This document shows positions 5,741 to 6,120 of a stretch of 6,120 nucleotides of DNA, piece by piece. Numbering within the stretch: the first letter of the stretch is position 1; each line of letters opens with the position of its first letter. The notes below the pieces were generated by a model, which saw only the letters and a list, made by a program, of their open reading frames with translations, was not told the DNA's origin and ran no database searches. The position numbers were made by a program, and so were the translations under genes. Origin of the DNA: Candidatus Gastranaerophilales bacterium. GTDB taxonomy: Bacteria > Cyanobacteriota > Vampirovibrionia > Gastranaerophilales > Gastranaerophilaceae. The stretch is taken from positions 1 through 6,120 of the forward strand of contig CANRHJ010000114.1 in NCBI GenBank assembly GCA_947630355.1, read 5' to 3'.

Positions 5741-5843
5741 ATATTATTAATCGGCTGCCGCAATTAATAATATATATTGAGCATTCCGGCTTTAACGGCT
5801 GCGGACCAGCTAAGGATTTTCACCTTATTTTATCTTATTAATT
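5741..5843 (-). ncRNA. Cobalamin-riboswitch-like leader RNA (short form)
   Basis: Read on the minus strand, this leader contains, in order, elements that match the cobalamin riboswitch core as I remember it. UAAGGUGAAAAUCCUUA (complement of 5811-5827) is a P4-type hairpin with the conserved GGUGnAAAUCC. GGUCCGCAGCCGUUA resembles the P5/L5 segment (consensus CCCGCnACUGUnA). AAGCCGGAAUGCUC resembles the J6/3 segment (AGUCnGnAUGCC) of short forms lacking the P7-P11 arms. Next comes an 11-bp hairpin (complement of 5741-5751 and 5763-5773) with an 11-nt loop, in the P13 position. Its loop carries UGCGG (complement of 5758-5762), exactly complementary to CCGCA in the L5-like loop (complement of 5800-5804), as expected for the L5-L13 kissing interaction. 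Weak points: no clear P3 5' strand, and P5 pairing is irregular. It precedes the ribosome-binding-site hairpin of the 225-aa gene. The ligand is inferred; it could be a diverged or different aptamer. Confidence 0.55.
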
Positions 5844-5846
5844 TTT

Positions 5847-5875
5847 ATTCTATTCTATCATAAACAATTTTTAAA
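5847..5875 (-). promoter_or_regulatory. Possible promoter for the riboswitch-like leader
   Basis: On the minus strand TTTAAA (complement of 5870-5875, overlapping the ychF stop) and TAGAAT (complement of 5847-5852) are 17 bp apart. Transcription would start near 5840, very close to the 5' edge of the structured leader. TAGAAT is a five-of-six -10 match and TTTAAA a four-of-six -35 match. In such AT-rich sequence a chance match is quite possible, and read-through from ychF is the alternative. Confidence 0.35.
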
Positions 5876-6120
5876 CATTAAATCTGAAGTGAACTATATC
5901 TCCGTCTTGGATTACGTAGTCCTTACCTTCAAGTCTTGTTAGTCCTTTATCTCTTGCGGCAGCATATGACCCCGCAGACACAAAATCATTGTATCCGGTA
6001 ACTTCTGCCCTTATAAAACCTTTTTCAAAATCAGTATGTATTACTCCGGCAGCTTTAGGTGCTTTTGAACCGGATTTACATGTCCAAGCGTGAACTTCTT
6101 TTTCACCTGCCGTTATAAAT
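5871..6120 (-). CDS. ychF: YchF/OLA1-type redox-regulated ATPase, C-terminal part (TGS domain)
   Basis: The last 82 codons and the stop of ychF; the N-terminal Obg-like GTPase domain lies beyond the right edge. The visible part is the TGS domain with the family's signature sequences: AWTCKSGSKAPKAAGVIHTD, FEKGFIRAEV, RLEGKDYVIQDGD, and the near-invariant end HFRFNV. YchF proteins are ribosome-associated P-loop NTPases that prefer ATP and are linked to translation and stress responses. No frameshift or missing residue is seen in this stretch. It is upstream of the 225-aa gene on the same strand, separated by 168 bp, with no clear terminator after the stop codon. Confidence 0.97.
   Translation of the reverse strand, partial: FITAGEKEVHAWTCKSGSKAPKAAGVIHTDFEKGFIRAEVTGYNDFVSAGSYAAARDKGLTRLEGKDYVIQDGDIVHFRFNV

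Noticed and set aside
5703..5870. Alternative identities for the structured leader (SRP RNA, c-di-GMP riboswitch, glycine riboswitch)
   Set aside because: Some short words are shared with these RNAs (for example GGUCCG), but their hallmark loops are absent, whereas the order of several elements fits the cobalamin core.
1..6120. CRISPR arrays, insertion sequences, tRNA or rRNA genes, integration sites
   Set aside because: No regularly spaced direct repeats, transposase-like frames, cloverleaf sequences or rRNA motifs were found on either strand.

Overview
The window is AT-rich, uses the standard genetic code and has clear bacterial features: Shine-Dalgarno sites, Sec signal peptides, the MEP isoprenoid pathway and the GTPase YchF. 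Two genes are recognised with near certainty: ispG (1319-2374, + strand) and the 3' end of ychF (5871-6120, - strand). The style of the remaining proteins (Lys/Asn-rich, membrane-bound, unrecognised, one with a CPHGLPIGACPIC motif and two with short FKG motifs) reminds me of gut Gastranaerophilales ('Melainabacteria'). That is an inference from memory and not proven; another low-GC host-associated bacterium is possible.

Layout, left to right. Positions 1-413 (- strand) hold the 5' part of an unrecognised protein that runs off the left edge. Upstream of it on the same strand, after a 99-bp gap, is a YfcE-like metallophosphoesterase (513-1265). A 53-bp divergent promoter region separates it from ispG on the + strand. 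Next on the + strand come a 99-aa small secreted protein (2432-2731) with its own promoter and a strong intrinsic terminator (2749-2779), then a secreted or membrane-anchored TPR protein (2823-3500) that is probably translated from a leaderless mRNA. Its stop codon lies only 2 bp from the stop of the convergent gene.

The right half is a - strand transcription unit: ychF (partial), a 168-bp intergenic region, a 225-aa protein with an N-terminal Cys/His motif and long helices (5025-5702), and 7 nt later a 504-aa protein with about four membrane segments (3503-5017). The 168-bp region is the most interesting part. It carries a compact RNA resembling a short-form cobalamin riboswitch: a GGUGAAAAUCC hairpin, a CCGC-containing P5-like loop, an AGCCGGAAUGC joining segment, and a long AT hairpin whose loop can form a kissing interaction with the P5-like loop. 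It is followed by a hairpin that buries the ribosome binding site of the 225-aa gene and runs into a U6 tract. If correct, an uncharacterised two-gene membrane system is under metabolite control.

Functionally, ispG supplies isoprenoid precursors, YchF is a ribosome-associated ATPase/GTPase, and the phosphoesterase is a generic metal-dependent hydrolase. The small secreted protein, the TPR protein, the partial protein at the left edge and the two-gene riboswitch-associated unit have no function that I can assign from sequence.
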